From: Fibrobacter sp. UWR2
GTDB lineage: Bacteria > Fibrobacterota > Fibrobacteria > Fibrobacterales > Fibrobacteraceae
Direction of reading: 5' to 3'
NCBI RefSeq assembly: GCF_002210285.1
Contig: NZ_MWQE01000008.1
Coordinates: forward strand, 1-64,000
DNA length: 64,000 nt
Positions 39,654 to 47,600 of the stretch are shown here, in pieces. The notes under the pieces were generated by a model. The model had not been told where the DNA came from, did no database searches, and saw only the letters and a list, made by a program, of their open reading frames with translations. How positions within the stretch are numbered: the stretch's first letter is position 1; every line of letters starts with the position of its first letter. The position numbers were made by a program, and so were the translations under genes.

Positions 39654-41426
39654 ATGAGCATATTTGGTAAATTATTACGTATAACCTCAACATTCCCGAT
39701 GGTCTTTACCGCGGGCATGTTCGTGGCGTGCGAAGATGAAACTGCAGAGAAAAGTGTTGCGGACAACTCGGAATACCCTCGTGCAGAAACACTATATATA
39801 GGTGGTTTTGACTGGGCCCCTCCGGCGACGTTCAACCCGCTGGACTATGACCCGAATTTCCCCATCGACGGAAATGTCCGCCTGATGTACGAGACTCTCG
39901 TCACCTATAACCAGATTACCGATAAGCTCGAGCCGATGCTCGCGGATTCGTTCACCAAGACCGATTCCAGCATCACAGTCCACCTTGACGAAAAGGCAAA
40001 ATGGAACAACGGCACTCCGGTGACCGTCGAAGACGTCATCTTCACGTTCCACATCGACTCCATCCTCCCGACACCGCGTCACGGGAACTGGCAGTACCTT
40101 TCTTCCGTCAAGGACGACGGAAACAACAACATTGTCTTCAATTTTGCCCGCAATAACAGGAACCCGCTCATAATCCTGAACGCCATTGCGGAAACATCCA
40201 TTCTCCCGAAGGCTGTATTCGAGCCGATTATCAAGGGCGCCAAGGAAGGCAAGAACTACAACTTCAGCAAAGTCGTAGAATTCAAGAACGATTCCATGCC
40301 GGTCGTCTCCGGACCTTACAACCTGAAGGCGTTCTCGCCCGACAAGATTGTACTCGAAAGGAACGACAGTTACTGGGGCAACGCGAACCACGGAGGCAAG
40401 CTGCCCGCACCGAAATACATTATCCATTCACTGTATAACGGCAACAACCATTTCAACAGCGCGATGACAAAGGGACACCTCGACGTGTCGTCGATTTTCC
40501 TCCCGCAAATCTGGAACAAGGCAAAGGACGGCATCCGTGCATGGAGCCGCGAAGAGCCCTACCACCTTCCGGGATCGATTACGACACTCATCATCAACCA
40601 CAAGGTCGCCCCCTTCAACGACCCCGCATTCCGCAGGGCGCTCGCGCATTCCGTGAACTTCGAAAAGATCAAGTCCAGGGCGAACTCCAACTACACACCC
40701 GCCATCCAGGCCGGGTTCATCTTGCCGTTCGGACCTGAAGCCCGCTTCTTCAACAAGGAAGATGCCGACAAGTACGGATACTCCTACAACACCGAAAAGG
40801 CAAAAGAAATTCTCACCGAAGCAGGCTACAGTTGGGATGCCGAAGGCAAACTGCTCGACAAGCAGGGCAAGCCGGTGCGCGCCATCAGTATCGAATGCCC
40901 GCAGGGCTGGACCGACTGGGAAGACGCCATCAAGGTCATTGTGGAATCCTTCGGCGAAGTCGGCATCACGGCCGAGCAGAACTTTGTGGACTACAGCGTG
41001 TGGGACAAGAACCTGCGCCATTGCACGTTCGACCTCGCCATGAAGACGCAGACCGCAGAACTTTCAGCGGCAACCCCGTGGACCCGCTTTGACCAGGTAA
41101 TGGGAAGTGTCGCCCTCAAGCCCGTCGGCGAAGATGCCTTCTCGAACCAAGGCCGCTTCAAGAACGACGATGCGAACCAGTTGCTCGCGAAGATTCCGAC
41201 CATCACGTCGGAACAGGAACTCACGAACGCCTACCGCGAACTGAACAAGATATTCATGGAGACCATACCGGTGCTCCCGGTCATGTACCGCCCCACGCAG
41301 TACTACCAGTTCTCCACCAAGCACTGGACGAACTTCCCCACCGAGGAAAACCCGTATGCTCCGCCGCAGCACCTGATCGTAGCAGCCGGCGTGAAGGCCC
41401 TCTGGGAAATCCAGCCGGTCAAGTAA
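39654..41426 (+). CDS. Oligopeptide/dipeptide ABC transporter substrate-binding lipoprotein
   Basis: A 590-residue family 5 extracellular solute-binding protein. The signal peptide ends MFVAC with Cys26 as lipid site. The DppA/OppA fold shows as FDWAPPATFNPLDYDPNFP, RLMYETLVTYN, LEPMLADSFTKTD, KWNNGTPVTVEDVIFTF, AFRRALAHSVN and a late PVLPVMYRPTQYYQFS. It should deliver peptides or similar solutes to an ABC importer. No permease genes are adjacent, and an OppF-like ATPase lies 18 kb away. TAAATTT sits 7 bases before the ATG, and a terminator follows. Confidence 0.88.
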   Translation: MSIFGKLLRITSTFPMVFTAGMFVACEDETAEKSVADNSEYPRAETLYIGGFDWAPPATFNPLDYDPNFPIDGNVRLMYETLVTYNQITDKLEPMLADSFTKTDSSITVHLDEKAKWNNGTPVTVEDVIFTFHIDSILPTPRHGNWQYLSSVKDDGNNNIVFNFARNNRNPLIILNAIAETSILPKAVFEPIIKGAKEGKNYNFSKVVEFKNDSMPVVSGPYNLKAFSPDKIVLERNDSYWGNANHGGKLPAPKYIIHSLYNGNNHFNSAMTKGHLDVSSIFLPQIWNKAKDGIRAWSREEPYHLPGSITTLIINHKVAPFNDPAFRRALAHSVNFEKIKSRANSNYTPAIQAGFILPFGPEARFFNKEDADKYGYSYNTEKAKEILTEAGYSWDAEGKLLDKQGKPVRAISIECPQGWTDWEDAIKVIVESFGEVGITAEQNFVDYSVWDKNLRHCTFDLAMKTQTAELSAATPWTRFDQVMGSVALKPVGEDAFSNQGRFKNDDANQLLAKIPTITSEQELTNAYRELNKIFMETIPVLPVMYRPTQYYQFSTKHWTNFPTEENPYAPPQHLIVAAGVKALWEIQPVK

Positions 41427-41446
41427 TTTAATGGATTTTCAAAAAA

Positions 41447-41478
41447 AACGAGAGAAGGCTACCGCCTTCTCGTTTTTT
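41447..41478 (+). terminator. Rho-independent terminator
   Basis: AACGAGA-GAAGGC and GCCTTCTCGTT pair around TACC with a small bulge, followed by TTTTTT. It ends the solute-binding-protein gene. Confidence 0.85.
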
Positions 41479-41547
41479 GTCTTTCCACAGTTCTTTTCCT
41501 GGCAAAAAAAACTATCTTTCGTATGACACGTATAAGTGGAGCTTTTT

Positions 41548-42336
41548 ATGGGTAAGACTCGTTTTATTTTGCCGAACGCATTCACCAGCATGAACTTTCT
41601 CTTGGGAGCCTTTTCCATCTGCTGGACGACAGGCGCTTTCTCCGCAAAAGACCCTATTCTCATGGGCGCATACTTCATTATCCTGAGTGTTCTTTTCGAC
41701 AAGCTTGACGGCTTCGCCGCCCGACTGGTAAATGCGAGTTCCGAATTCGGAGCCCAGTTCGACAGCCTTGCCGACCTTATCGCATTCGGCCTAGCTCCCG
41801 CATTCAGCATTCTGTTCGCCTACAAGAATCTCGCCCCGCAGTTCTTTGACGCAAACGTGCCCCTGATGGCAGTAGCCTTCTCTGTCTACGTGCTCTGTGC
41901 CGCCATGCGCCTCGCCAAGTACAATGCCTGCGACGCAGACAGCTACCACCATCATTTCTCAGGCGTGCCCACGACCTTCGTCGGCGCAACCAACGCCATC
42001 CTCATCGTGTTCCTCAAGAACAAGGGCATCTTTGCCGATACCGAAAGCCTTGTTATCTACATTCCCGTCATTGTCCTGCTCATCACGGGCATCCTGATGG
42101 TGGCCCCGCTATTCCTCCCGAAGCTCCAGCCGCGCAAGAACAAGGCGTTCAACCTATTCCAGGCCGTGCTCATCGTTTTGACCTACATCGCAGGCTTCCT
42201 GTTTATCTCCGAAAAGATGTTCCTGCTGGAATACCTGCTCGTGCTCGTCGTGAGCTACCTGACAATTGGCCTTGCCGTCGGGCTTATCCAGCGCAACAAG
42301 ATTATCGAAGAAGCGAAAGCCGAAAGCGACAAATAG
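41548..42336 (+). CDS. pssA: CDP-diacylglycerol-serine O-phosphatidyltransferase
   Basis: A 262-residue inner-membrane enzyme of the CDP-alcohol phosphatidyltransferase family. The full catalytic motif is present: Asp51, Asp54-Gly55, Ala58-Arg59, Gly68, Asp72 and Asp76. Eight or so hydrophobic segments follow, with length and order as in the bacterial type II PssA. It is expected to form phosphatidylserine from CDP-diacylglycerol and serine. GGAG lies 7 bases before the ATG at 41548, which is preferred over the ATG at 41536. The exact alcohol substrate is inferred from overall similarity; phosphatidylglycerol-phosphate synthase is less likely. Confidence 0.85.
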   Translation: MGKTRFILPNAFTSMNFLLGAFSICWTTGAFSAKDPILMGAYFIILSVLFDKLDGFAARLVNASSEFGAQFDSLADLIAFGLAPAFSILFAYKNLAPQFFDANVPLMAVAFSVYVLCAAMRLAKYNACDADSYHHHFSGVPTTFVGATNAILIVFLKNKGIFADTESLVIYIPVIVLLITGILMVAPLFLPKLQPRKNKAFNLFQAVLIVLTYIAGFLFISEKMFLLEYLLVLVVSYLTIGLAVGLIQRNKIIEEAKAESDK

Positions 42337-42375
42337 TCACGCCCAGCAGGGCATAGAATAACGGGTCAATTCCAG

Positions 42376-43080
42376 ATGATTTCCGGCGTTCTCCACCTGC
42401 CTCTAAAAAAATACGGCTGTACCACGCAGGGCAGTCCGCTCCATTACGCCCCCTGCAAAGGCCGATGCGACCTTCTTGTTGTTGCCGGAATTCACGGCGA
42501 AGAGCCCGAGACTACCTTTTTGCTGAGCAGAGCGCTCCGCCTTTGCGGAAGCCCGATAGAACATACCGCATTCGTGCTGTGCGCGAACCCCGACGGTATG
42601 GCGCTCGGGACCCGCGGAAACGCGAACGGCGTCGACCTGAACCGCAATTTTCCGACATCGAACTGGAGCAGCGAACCTGTACGCGTGAGGTCCGTACTTG
42701 AAGCGGAGCGCGACACGGAACTCTCCCCAGGGAAATCCGCCGGCAGCGAACCCGAAACGCAGGCGCTTGTCAGCCTGATAGAAGAACTTGGCCCGAAGAC
42801 AATACTCTCGATGCATGCCCCCATCGGGTGTGTCGATGCACCGGAGAAGAGCCCGCTGGTGCAAAGCCTGTGCGATACATTCCGCCTGCCGTGGAAGCCC
42901 GATATTGGCTACCCGACCCCGGGAAGCCTCGGAACATGGTGCAAGGAAGCCGGCACGGGCCATTTGCAAAAAAGGCCCGAATGCATTACGCTGGAACTGC
43001 CGCGCCTGTCGCCGGAAGTGCTGTTCGACAGATACGGGAAAGAATTTGCCAAGTGGCTAAAAAAAATGTGTAATGTGTAG
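42376..43080 (+). CDS. M14 zinc carboxypeptidase, MpaA-like murein peptide amidase
   Basis: A 234-residue protein. Zinc ligands are His40 and Glu43 in IHGEEP and His147 in SMHAPIG. NANGVDLNRNFPTSNW is the substrate-binding motif of the MpaA group, and the catalytic Glu lies in ITLELPRL. No signal peptide is seen, as for cytosolic MpaA, which cuts the gamma-D-Glu-mDAP bond of recycled murein tripeptide. The gene starts 39 bases after pssA. Confidence 0.85.
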   Translation: MISGVLHLPLKKYGCTTQGSPLHYAPCKGRCDLLVVAGIHGEEPETTFLLSRALRLCGSPIEHTAFVLCANPDGMALGTRGNANGVDLNRNFPTSNWSSEPVRVRSVLEAERDTELSPGKSAGSEPETQALVSLIEELGPKTILSMHAPIGCVDAPEKSPLVQSLCDTFRLPWKPDIGYPTPGSLGTWCKEAGTGHLQKRPECITLELPRLSPEVLFDRYGKEFAKWLKKMCNV

Positions 43081-43142
43081 TGTAAAATGTGAAATGAAAA
43101 AAGAGTAACACCTTTCATTCCACATTCCACATTTCACATTAT
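43066..43142. repeat. Low-complexity AATGTG inverted repeat
   Basis: The end of the mpaA-like gene and the following bases repeat AATGTG-type words (for example AATGTGTAATGTGTAGTG), and the complementary CACATTCCACATTTCACATT follows at about 43120-43140. The two could fold into an imperfect long hairpin between convergent genes, possibly a two-way terminator. Confidence 0.5.
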
Positions 43143-43161
43143 CTTTTAATCACCTGATCTT

Positions 43162-43836
43162 TTAAATAAAATACGGGTAGATATAGTCTTCAGCTAGCTG
43201 CGGGAGGTTCGCGAGGATGGCGTCCTTACAGGCGATATCGCTCTTCTCGTATATGCCGCGGAGTGTTTCCAGGGAAAATCCTTCCAGCAGTCTGCGAGAC
43301 GTAGGCAGGTGAGCGATGTGCCAGCCTTCGGGCTTGATCTTTCCCCTGCCAGGGACGAACACACGGTTGAAGCCGAAGGCTTCGTTTGCGGCAAAGCGCG
43401 CATCCAGGAACTCATGGAATTTGGCAAACATTCCCGTACACTCGTCGGGAGTCAGTTGCACCTCGTAACCTTCGGGGCAAGCGTTAGCGTCGACTACGTC
43501 GATGTCGGTCCCCAGATGGTGACGGCTTGCACCGGGAAGCGCAGACCATGTGAGAATCGCATACATCAGTTCTTCTTCGTCAGCAGGGCGCTGCATGGGC
43601 TTACCGAATTCATCGAGCAGCGGGAGCTCGCCTGCGGCCTTGCGGTTCCAGATGGAAAGTTGTTTTTCGAACGGGCGGTAAGCCGATTCCAGACGAAGGC
43701 GGAAACCGTTCCCTTCTAGAAGTGCGGCAAGACGCGCGAGGTCATCGCAGATTTCTTTACAGACAAAATAACTGCTTTGAAATTCAACTAGTTCCGGCGA
43801 GCCAAGACCATAGGGCAACAGGTTTTGCGTACTCAT
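43162..43836 (-). CDS. M15-family D-Ala-D-Ala carboxypeptidase (VanY-like)
   Basis: About 224 residues from the ATG at 43836. The M15 zinc motif is SRHHLGTDID (Ser104, His106, Gly109, Asp113) and the second is EGWHIAH. SAYRPFEKQ at 51-59 is the usual substrate Arg region. Fold members trim D-Ala from peptidoglycan peptides. No signal peptide is apparent, so location is uncertain. The ATG overlaps the ruvC stop codon (ATGA), supporting coupled translation and the shorter start rather than one 13 codons upstream. Confidence 0.82.
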   Translation of the reverse strand: MSTQNLLPYGLGSPELVEFQSSYFVCKEICDDLARLAALLEGNGFRLRLESAYRPFEKQLSIWNRKAAGELPLLDEFGKPMQRPADEEELMYAILTWSALPGASRHHLGTDIDVVDANACPEGYEVQLTPDECTGMFAKFHEFLDARFAANEAFGFNRVFVPGRGKIKPEGWHIAHLPTSRRLLEGFSLETLRGIYEKSDIACKDAILANLPQLAEDYIYPYFI

Positions 43837-44402
43837 TGGAGAGTTCCTCCCATCTTTTCGATAAGCGCCTTCCATTCAGAAACACTTGCCTTTTTCTTAC
43901 GGCGAACCGGCCGGCCCTTCAGGGCTGTCGCAAGCGGCGCCGGGTTCGCATGCGTCCAGGCAATCGCAAGGGCATCGGAAGCATCGAGCGGAAGTTCCGA
44001 GGACTCTATACCCAGTTGTGCAAACACCATATTCGCGACCTGTTCCTTGGAGGCGCTGCCATCGCCCGTAACCGCCTGTTTCACGATTTTCGGCGGATAC
44101 TCGCTGAACGACATCCCGCGACGGCGGCAGGCTACAAGAATCGCACCGCGGATATGCCCGAGTACGAGGGCACTCTTCGCATTCTTCGCAAAGAACACGC
44201 CTTCCATCGCAAGAGCTTCAGGGCGATACTGATCCAGCCTCGCTTCTAGTTCTGTCACGATATGCAATAGGCGGTCTTCGACCGGGAGAGTCGCCTTCGC
44301 ATGGAACACGCCGTATTCGAGCACGTCCACCTTCCCTTTTTCCGCCTTCACGAAGGCATAACCCGTCGTGATAGAGCCGGGGTCGATTCCGAGTATAATC
44401 AT
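43833..44402 (-). CDS. ruvC: Holliday junction resolvase RuvC
   Basis: A 189-residue nuclease. The four catalytic acids are present: Asp7 in GIDPGS, Glu67 in AMEGVFF, and Asp140 and Asp143 in LDASDALAIAW. The C-terminus is basic (GRPVRRKKK) and longer than in E. coli by about 15 residues. The ATG at 44402 has AGAAGG close upstream; an earlier in-frame start at 44492 would overlap the divergent gene and is rejected. ruvA and ruvB are not adjacent. Divergent from the primase/helicase-like gene, with about 80 bases between them. Confidence 0.95.
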   Translation of the reverse strand: MIILGIDPGSITTGYAFVKAEKGKVDVLEYGVFHAKATLPVEDRLLHIVTELEARLDQYRPEALAMEGVFFAKNAKSALVLGHIRGAILVACRRRGMSFSEYPPKIVKQAVTGDGSASKEQVANMVFAQLGIESSELPLDASDALAIAWTHANPAPLATALKGRPVRRKKKASVSEWKALIEKMGGTLQ

Positions 44403-44484
44403 GCCTTCTAAATTAGATAAATAGTTCTTCGGCATTATCCCTTTTGTCAAATTTCTTATTAGATTTTCAAGGAGAGAGGTTTTT

Positions 44485-46365
44485 ATGGTCATCGATCAAG
44501 AGCACACCGGAATCATGCGCAAGAAGACACACCCGAGACAGTTGGGTGTCCCCCTAAACCGCTGGGGTAGAAACTTAATTTCATGTTGCCCATTCCACTC
44601 GCCCGAAGAGACGTCGCTGTTCTTCTACGACGCGCTGGGCTACTGGCGCTACCGCTGCCTGCAATGCGGCAGCGAGGGCGACCTCGTCGAATTCGTGATG
44701 AGAAGCCGTTTCAACGGCATGGATGAACAGTCCGCCCGCGCCGAAGCAACGGAATTCCTGGGAGCCCGCGAGCACGAGCAAGATGCAGACCCCGACGAAC
44801 ATCCTTGGATTAAGGAAATAGGCGGCGAAAAGTCGCGTGTTCTCGAGAACTTCGTACGCTACTGCCACTGGGCCGCCTGCAAGAGCCCGTCTTCGGCAGA
44901 ATTCCTGGAAAGCCGCGGATGGAGCATCGGCCAGGCCCAGCTCTACGGCCTCGGCTACTACAGCGGTGACCCGGAACCGTTCTACAGCTACTGCATGCTT
45001 TCGGGCATCGAGCGTCACCAGGTTTCGTTCTACCTCGACAACCTTGAAGATTACCGCGAACCGCGCATCACTATTCCGGCACGCAATTCCAAGGGGCTCA
45101 TCCATTCCGTGTACGGGCGTTCCATGGAGAACGACGGAGCGCACAACCCCTATATTTCCTACGCCTCGGGCCCGAGCGACATTCCGTTCAACATCCAACC
45201 CGACAACGACAAGCCTATCATCGTAGAAGGCATGTTTGACGCCCTTACCGCCGACCTCGCCGGAATCCCTGGCGTTGTATCGACCATGTACCAGGACCTC
45301 ACGCTGAGCCACCTGTACAAGCTAAAGGCCTGTGGCGCTGAATCCATAACCCTCATTCTCCGCAGGGAGCCGAACCGCAGGGAACAGGAATTCCGCATTC
45401 AGAACTACCTGATGATGGCGGAAGCTCAAGGACTGCGATTCAAGTCCATCGTGCTGCCCGAAGGCGAGACGGTCGACCTGATGTTGCGCAACTACGGTGC
45501 AGACCACCTGCTGAACCTGATTGCAGAAACAGAAGAAGACACCATACATACTCACCGCCGTTCCGTGCTCCTCCAGGACATCAAGGAGAACTACGATACG
45601 GCGATGGGATGCCCGCCCAACGAATGCGTGGGATACACCCTCAACACGTTCCCACAGTTCACTCGTAAGATTGACGGTATCCAGTCCGGACTCTTCTATG
45701 TCTCCTCGAATCCGTTCAGCCTTAAGACCTCGCTACTTTCAAGCCTTGCTCTCGACCTTATCGAGAGCAACCCGACCGTAAAGCTCATCTATATCGCGCT
45801 CGAAACACCGCGACGCCAGATATTCGACAGGCTTATCGCCATGCGCATCGGCAAATCCGTCCTCGACGTTCGTAAGAAGAACGAAGACGAACAGGTGAAC
45901 CAGATGATACTCGAGGCAACGCGCAAACTGATGGAGTTCGTCCGCGAAAACCGTCTGGAAATCTGGGAAGACCACCCCACGTTCGACAATACGGAACTGT
46001 TGGCAACACTCAAGGAAGAACAACGCCAGCACCCCGACCTCGTCGTGATGATCGATGGCATCGACCACTTCAAGGTTACCGACAGGTCCGACCTCGATGA
46101 TATCCACGAGCGTCGTTCTTCCGCAATGCTTGACATCTACAAGTCGCTCGACATCCCGATGTTCCTAGGCGGCGAACTTGTCGATGAGGAAGGCACCCTC
46201 ATCGCACCGCGCGCCTACCTTCGCGATTCCGACGCCATCTACTGGCTCGAAACCAAGGACGGCGAACATTCCCTGACGGTGAATTCCAAGCGGCTCGGAA
46301 ACAACAACCTTTACAGGAGTACGCTTTCCATCGACCCGGAATCAAACCGCATCTGCGAAGCATGA
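44485..46365 (+). CDS. DnaG/DnaB-like primase-helicase fusion with degenerate Toprim
   Basis: A 626-residue protein. A CHC2-type zinc ribbon has Cys35, His38, Cys58 and Cys61. A Toprim-like region follows with VEGMFDAL (Glu248) and LPEGETVDLMLRNYGAD, but the DxD motif is replaced by Arg-Arg-Glu (293-295) in ITLILRREPN. Residues about 360-626 are a DnaB-type RecA domain: IDGIQSGLFYVSS, Walker A NPFSLKTS with Lys414 but no preceding Gly, IYIALETPRRQIFDRLIA, Walker B LVVMIDGIDH, and DSDAIYWLE. The design is like Twinkle/T7 gp4. Primase activity is unlikely; DNA-dependent ATPase activity is possible. AAGGAGAGAGG precedes the ATG. Overlaps the glycosyltransferase gene by 4 bases. Confidence 0.75.
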   Translation: MVIDQEHTGIMRKKTHPRQLGVPLNRWGRNLISCCPFHSPEETSLFFYDALGYWRYRCLQCGSEGDLVEFVMRSRFNGMDEQSARAEATEFLGAREHEQDADPDEHPWIKEIGGEKSRVLENFVRYCHWAACKSPSSAEFLESRGWSIGQAQLYGLGYYSGDPEPFYSYCMLSGIERHQVSFYLDNLEDYREPRITIPARNSKGLIHSVYGRSMENDGAHNPYISYASGPSDIPFNIQPDNDKPIIVEGMFDALTADLAGIPGVVSTMYQDLTLSHLYKLKACGAESITLILRREPNRREQEFRIQNYLMMAEAQGLRFKSIVLPEGETVDLMLRNYGADHLLNLIAETEEDTIHTHRRSVLLQDIKENYDTAMGCPPNECVGYTLNTFPQFTRKIDGIQSGLFYVSSNPFSLKTSLLSSLALDLIESNPTVKLIYIALETPRRQIFDRLIAMRIGKSVLDVRKKNEDEQVNQMILEATRKLMEFVRENRLEIWEDHPTFDNTELLATLKEEQRQHPDLVVMIDGIDHFKVTDRSDLDDIHERRSSAMLDIYKSLDIPMFLGGELVDEEGTLIAPRAYLRDSDAIYWLETKDGEHSLTVNSKRLGNNNLYRSTLSIDPESNRICEA

Positions 46366-47582
46366 TGGGAAAAAAGATGGAAGCCGAAACAGGACGCAAG
46401 TTCACCATAATGGACTTCAACAACTTCTGGAGTCCCTCTGGCGGTGGCGTGCGACGCTACCACCTGCAAAAAATGGCATTCTACGAACAGCAGGGCGATG
46501 TGCTCGAAGTGTTCGTGATGCCCGATGCGAAGACCTTTACCGAAGTGCGCAGTGACGGACTGATTATCGAGCACGTAGAAGCCTTCCGTTTCCCCGGCAA
46601 CTGGGAATACCGCTTCATGTGGAAGCGCAACCAGATTGCGCCCGTGCTCGAAAAGTACAGGCCCGATATTATCGAGGTAGGATCACCCTACATTTTGCCC
46701 ACCGCAGTGCGCCATACCGCAAAGCGGGTCAGCCCAACATCCCGGCTTGTCGCCTTCTGGCACGCAGACTTCCCCGTGACCTACGTGGGCCGCCCTGTGG
46801 CCCAAAAACTCGGAGCCGGCATCGGAAGGTTTGCCCGCAAGGAGGCATTCTGGTATGCCCGAAAGGAATTCAAGGATTTCGACTGCATACAGGCATCCTC
46901 GAAAGAGGCAATGGCAAGACTGCGCAAGAACGGATTGCCAAACCCGCAATGGATCCCGCTCGGGTGCGATATCGGCATGTTCACCCCCGAAAAGCGGGAC
47001 GAATCACTCGTAAGCGAACTCAAGGCCGGCAACCCGGATAGGCTCACGCTGTTTTTCCCACACAGGCACTGTAACGAGAAGGGTATCGACCTTGTCCTCG
47101 GGGCATACGATATCCTTGCCGAAAAATTGGGGCACGAGCCAGCAATCGTCTTTGCAGGTACGGGCCCGAGCCTCCCGCTGGTGCAAGAAGCCGCAAACAA
47201 GTACGAGCACGTGCGCTACGTCGGGTTCATCAACTCCATCGACGAGATGGCACGCTACTACGCAAGCGTCGACATCGGGCTTGCGCTATCGGGCTGGGAG
47301 ACCTTCGGGCTCTCGATTCTCGAGAGCATGGCCAGCGGAAACGCGCTTGTCGGGGCATCCGCAGGCGCCGCATTCGAACACGTGACCGAATCGGGTGCAG
47401 GCACAATCCTCAAGGAACGTACGCCACAGGCCCTCGCCGAAGCGATTGTAGAACTTTACCATTCCGACCTCAATGCAATGAAAAAGCGCGCTCGCGCATA
47501 TGCCGAGAAGTTCAGCTGGAACGACTGCTTTAAGCGACAGCTGAACCTCTACCGTAAAGTTGCAGAGAGTCCAAAACAATAA
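46362..47582 (+). CDS. GT4-type glycosyltransferase
   Basis: A 406-residue GT-B enzyme. The N-terminal domain has NNFWSPSGGGVRRYHLQKM (GGG nucleotide-loop region) and the C-terminal domain has LTLFFPHRHCNEKGIDLV, IVFAGTGPSL, the EX7E motif ETFGLSILE and SGAGTIL. It should transfer a sugar from an activated donor in cell-envelope glycan synthesis; donor and acceptor are unknown. It starts in an ATGATG that overlaps the previous stop by 4 bases, and an internal ATG at 46377 is a possible alternative. The LtaS-type gene follows after about 18 bases. Confidence 0.88.
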   Translation: MMGKKMEAETGRKFTIMDFNNFWSPSGGGVRRYHLQKMAFYEQQGDVLEVFVMPDAKTFTEVRSDGLIIEHVEAFRFPGNWEYRFMWKRNQIAPVLEKYRPDIIEVGSPYILPTAVRHTAKRVSPTSRLVAFWHADFPVTYVGRPVAQKLGAGIGRFARKEAFWYARKEFKDFDCIQASSKEAMARLRKNGLPNPQWIPLGCDIGMFTPEKRDESLVSELKAGNPDRLTLFFPHRHCNEKGIDLVLGAYDILAEKLGHEPAIVFAGTGPSLPLVQEAANKYEHVRYVGFINSIDEMARYYASVDIGLALSGWETFGLSILESMASGNALVGASAGAAFEHVTESGAGTILKERTPQALAEAIVELYHSDLNAMKKRARAYAEKFSWNDCFKRQLNLYRKVAESPKQ

Positions 47583-47600
47583 TTGACCTCATTCCCGTTT

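Noticed and set aside
44403-44492. N-terminal extension of ruvC from 44492
   Set aside because: The extra 30 residues lie before the conserved GIDPGS start of RuvC and overlap the divergent gene's ATG and ribosome-binding site.
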